Assembly: GCA_030751555.1 (NCBI GenBank)
Contig: JASMFX010000107.1
Span: 1-5,015 of the forward strand
Origin: Candidatus Woesearchaeota archaeon
GTDB taxonomy: Archaea; Nanoarchaeota; Nanoarchaeia; Woesearchaeales; CALCXY01
Direction of reading: 5' to 3'
Length of the DNA: 5,015 nt
Positions 4,747 to 5,015 of the stretch are shown piece after piece. Both the position numbers and the translations under genes were made by a program. The notes below the pieces were generated by a model. It was not told where the DNA came from and did not search any database. It saw only the letters and a program-made list of their open reading frames with translations. How positions within the stretch are numbered: the first letter of the stretch is position 1; the number at the start of each line of letters is the position of its first letter.

Positions 4747-5015
4747 ATGGCCAAAATTATTTTTCAAGTAGACGGTGACCAAAAAGAAAAGGAATTAGCA
4801 GATGGAGAACATGTACAAAAAACATGTGAAGCTCTTGGGGTTCCTTTTGGTTGCAAATCTGGTTTATGCGGCACATGTAAAGTTGATGTTCTAGAAGGTG
4901 CTGAAAACTTAGGAGAATTAACAGACCAAGAAATAAACATGGAAAGAGATGCTCAACATAGATTAGCCTGTCAATGCAGTATCAAACAAGGTAATGTTAA
5001 GATCAAATTAGGTGA
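4747..5015 (+). CDS. Plant-type [2Fe-2S] ferredoxin (partial, runs off the right edge)
   Basis: Eighty-nine codons from the ATG at 4747 are open to the window end, with no stop seen. The four cluster ligands are Cys36, Cys41, Cys44 and Cys75, in a C-x4-C-x2-C...C arrangement (GCKSGLCGTC, then RLACQC) that is standard for plant/vertebrate-type [2Fe-2S] ferredoxins. The N-terminal strands (AKIIFQVDG) and the helix before the cluster loop also fit the beta-grasp fold. Cys27 and Cys77 are extra cysteines. At about 90 residues it is near the full length of such a domain, so only a few residues are probably missing, unless a further domain is fused. It acts as a soluble one-electron carrier in the cytoplasm; the partner is unknown. 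It has its own promoter, separate from the ZIP gene. Confidence 0.94.
   Translation, partial: MAKIIFQVDGDQKEKELADGEHVQKTCEALGVPFGCKSGLCGTCKVDVLEGAENLGELTDQEINMERDAQHRLACQCSIKQGNVKIKLG

Overview
The window looks archaeal, and most likely comes from a small-genome, AT-rich lineage such as a DPANN archaeon of the Woesearchaeota type. Five start codons are preceded by clear TATA boxes of the TTTATATA, TTTATACA or TATTTAAA type, and one by a weaker CTTTTAAAAG. All lie about 24-31 bases upstream, so transcripts should be leaderless or nearly so. A stand-alone archaeal CTP-dependent riboflavin kinase supports this. The exact lineage is an inference.

Layout. Bases 2-217 hold the 3' end of an unidentified + strand gene. 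It runs into a convergent small protein gene (223-666, -) with a Cys-x-Cys-Gly-Trp motif. A 77-83 base divergent promoter region follows. Then come an aldo/keto reductase (750-1568, +) and riboflavin kinase RibK (1662-2042, +), each with its own TATA box. RibK converges on a 499-residue predicted lipoprotein of unknown function (2211-3710, -). A divergent 237-base spacer leads to a ZIP-family metal transporter (3948-4697, +) and then a plant-type [2Fe-2S] ferredoxin (4747 to the window end, +, partial).

The genes appear to be mostly single transcription units rather than one operon. The reductase (NAD(P)H-dependent), riboflavin kinase (FMN synthesis) and ferredoxin share a loose redox/cofactor theme, but nothing in the layout proves a common pathway.

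The most unusual content is non-coding. The spacer between ribK and the lipoprotein gene is almost completely filled by consecutive inverted repeats (2045-2122, 2125-2202, 2201-2219). The spacer upstream of the ZIP gene holds a 103-base element (3783-3885) that folds on paper into a four-way junction: a long closing stem and three hairpins abut with no unpaired base at the junction. These elements match no RNA or mobile-element family I recognise. They are the best candidates here for something undescribed.
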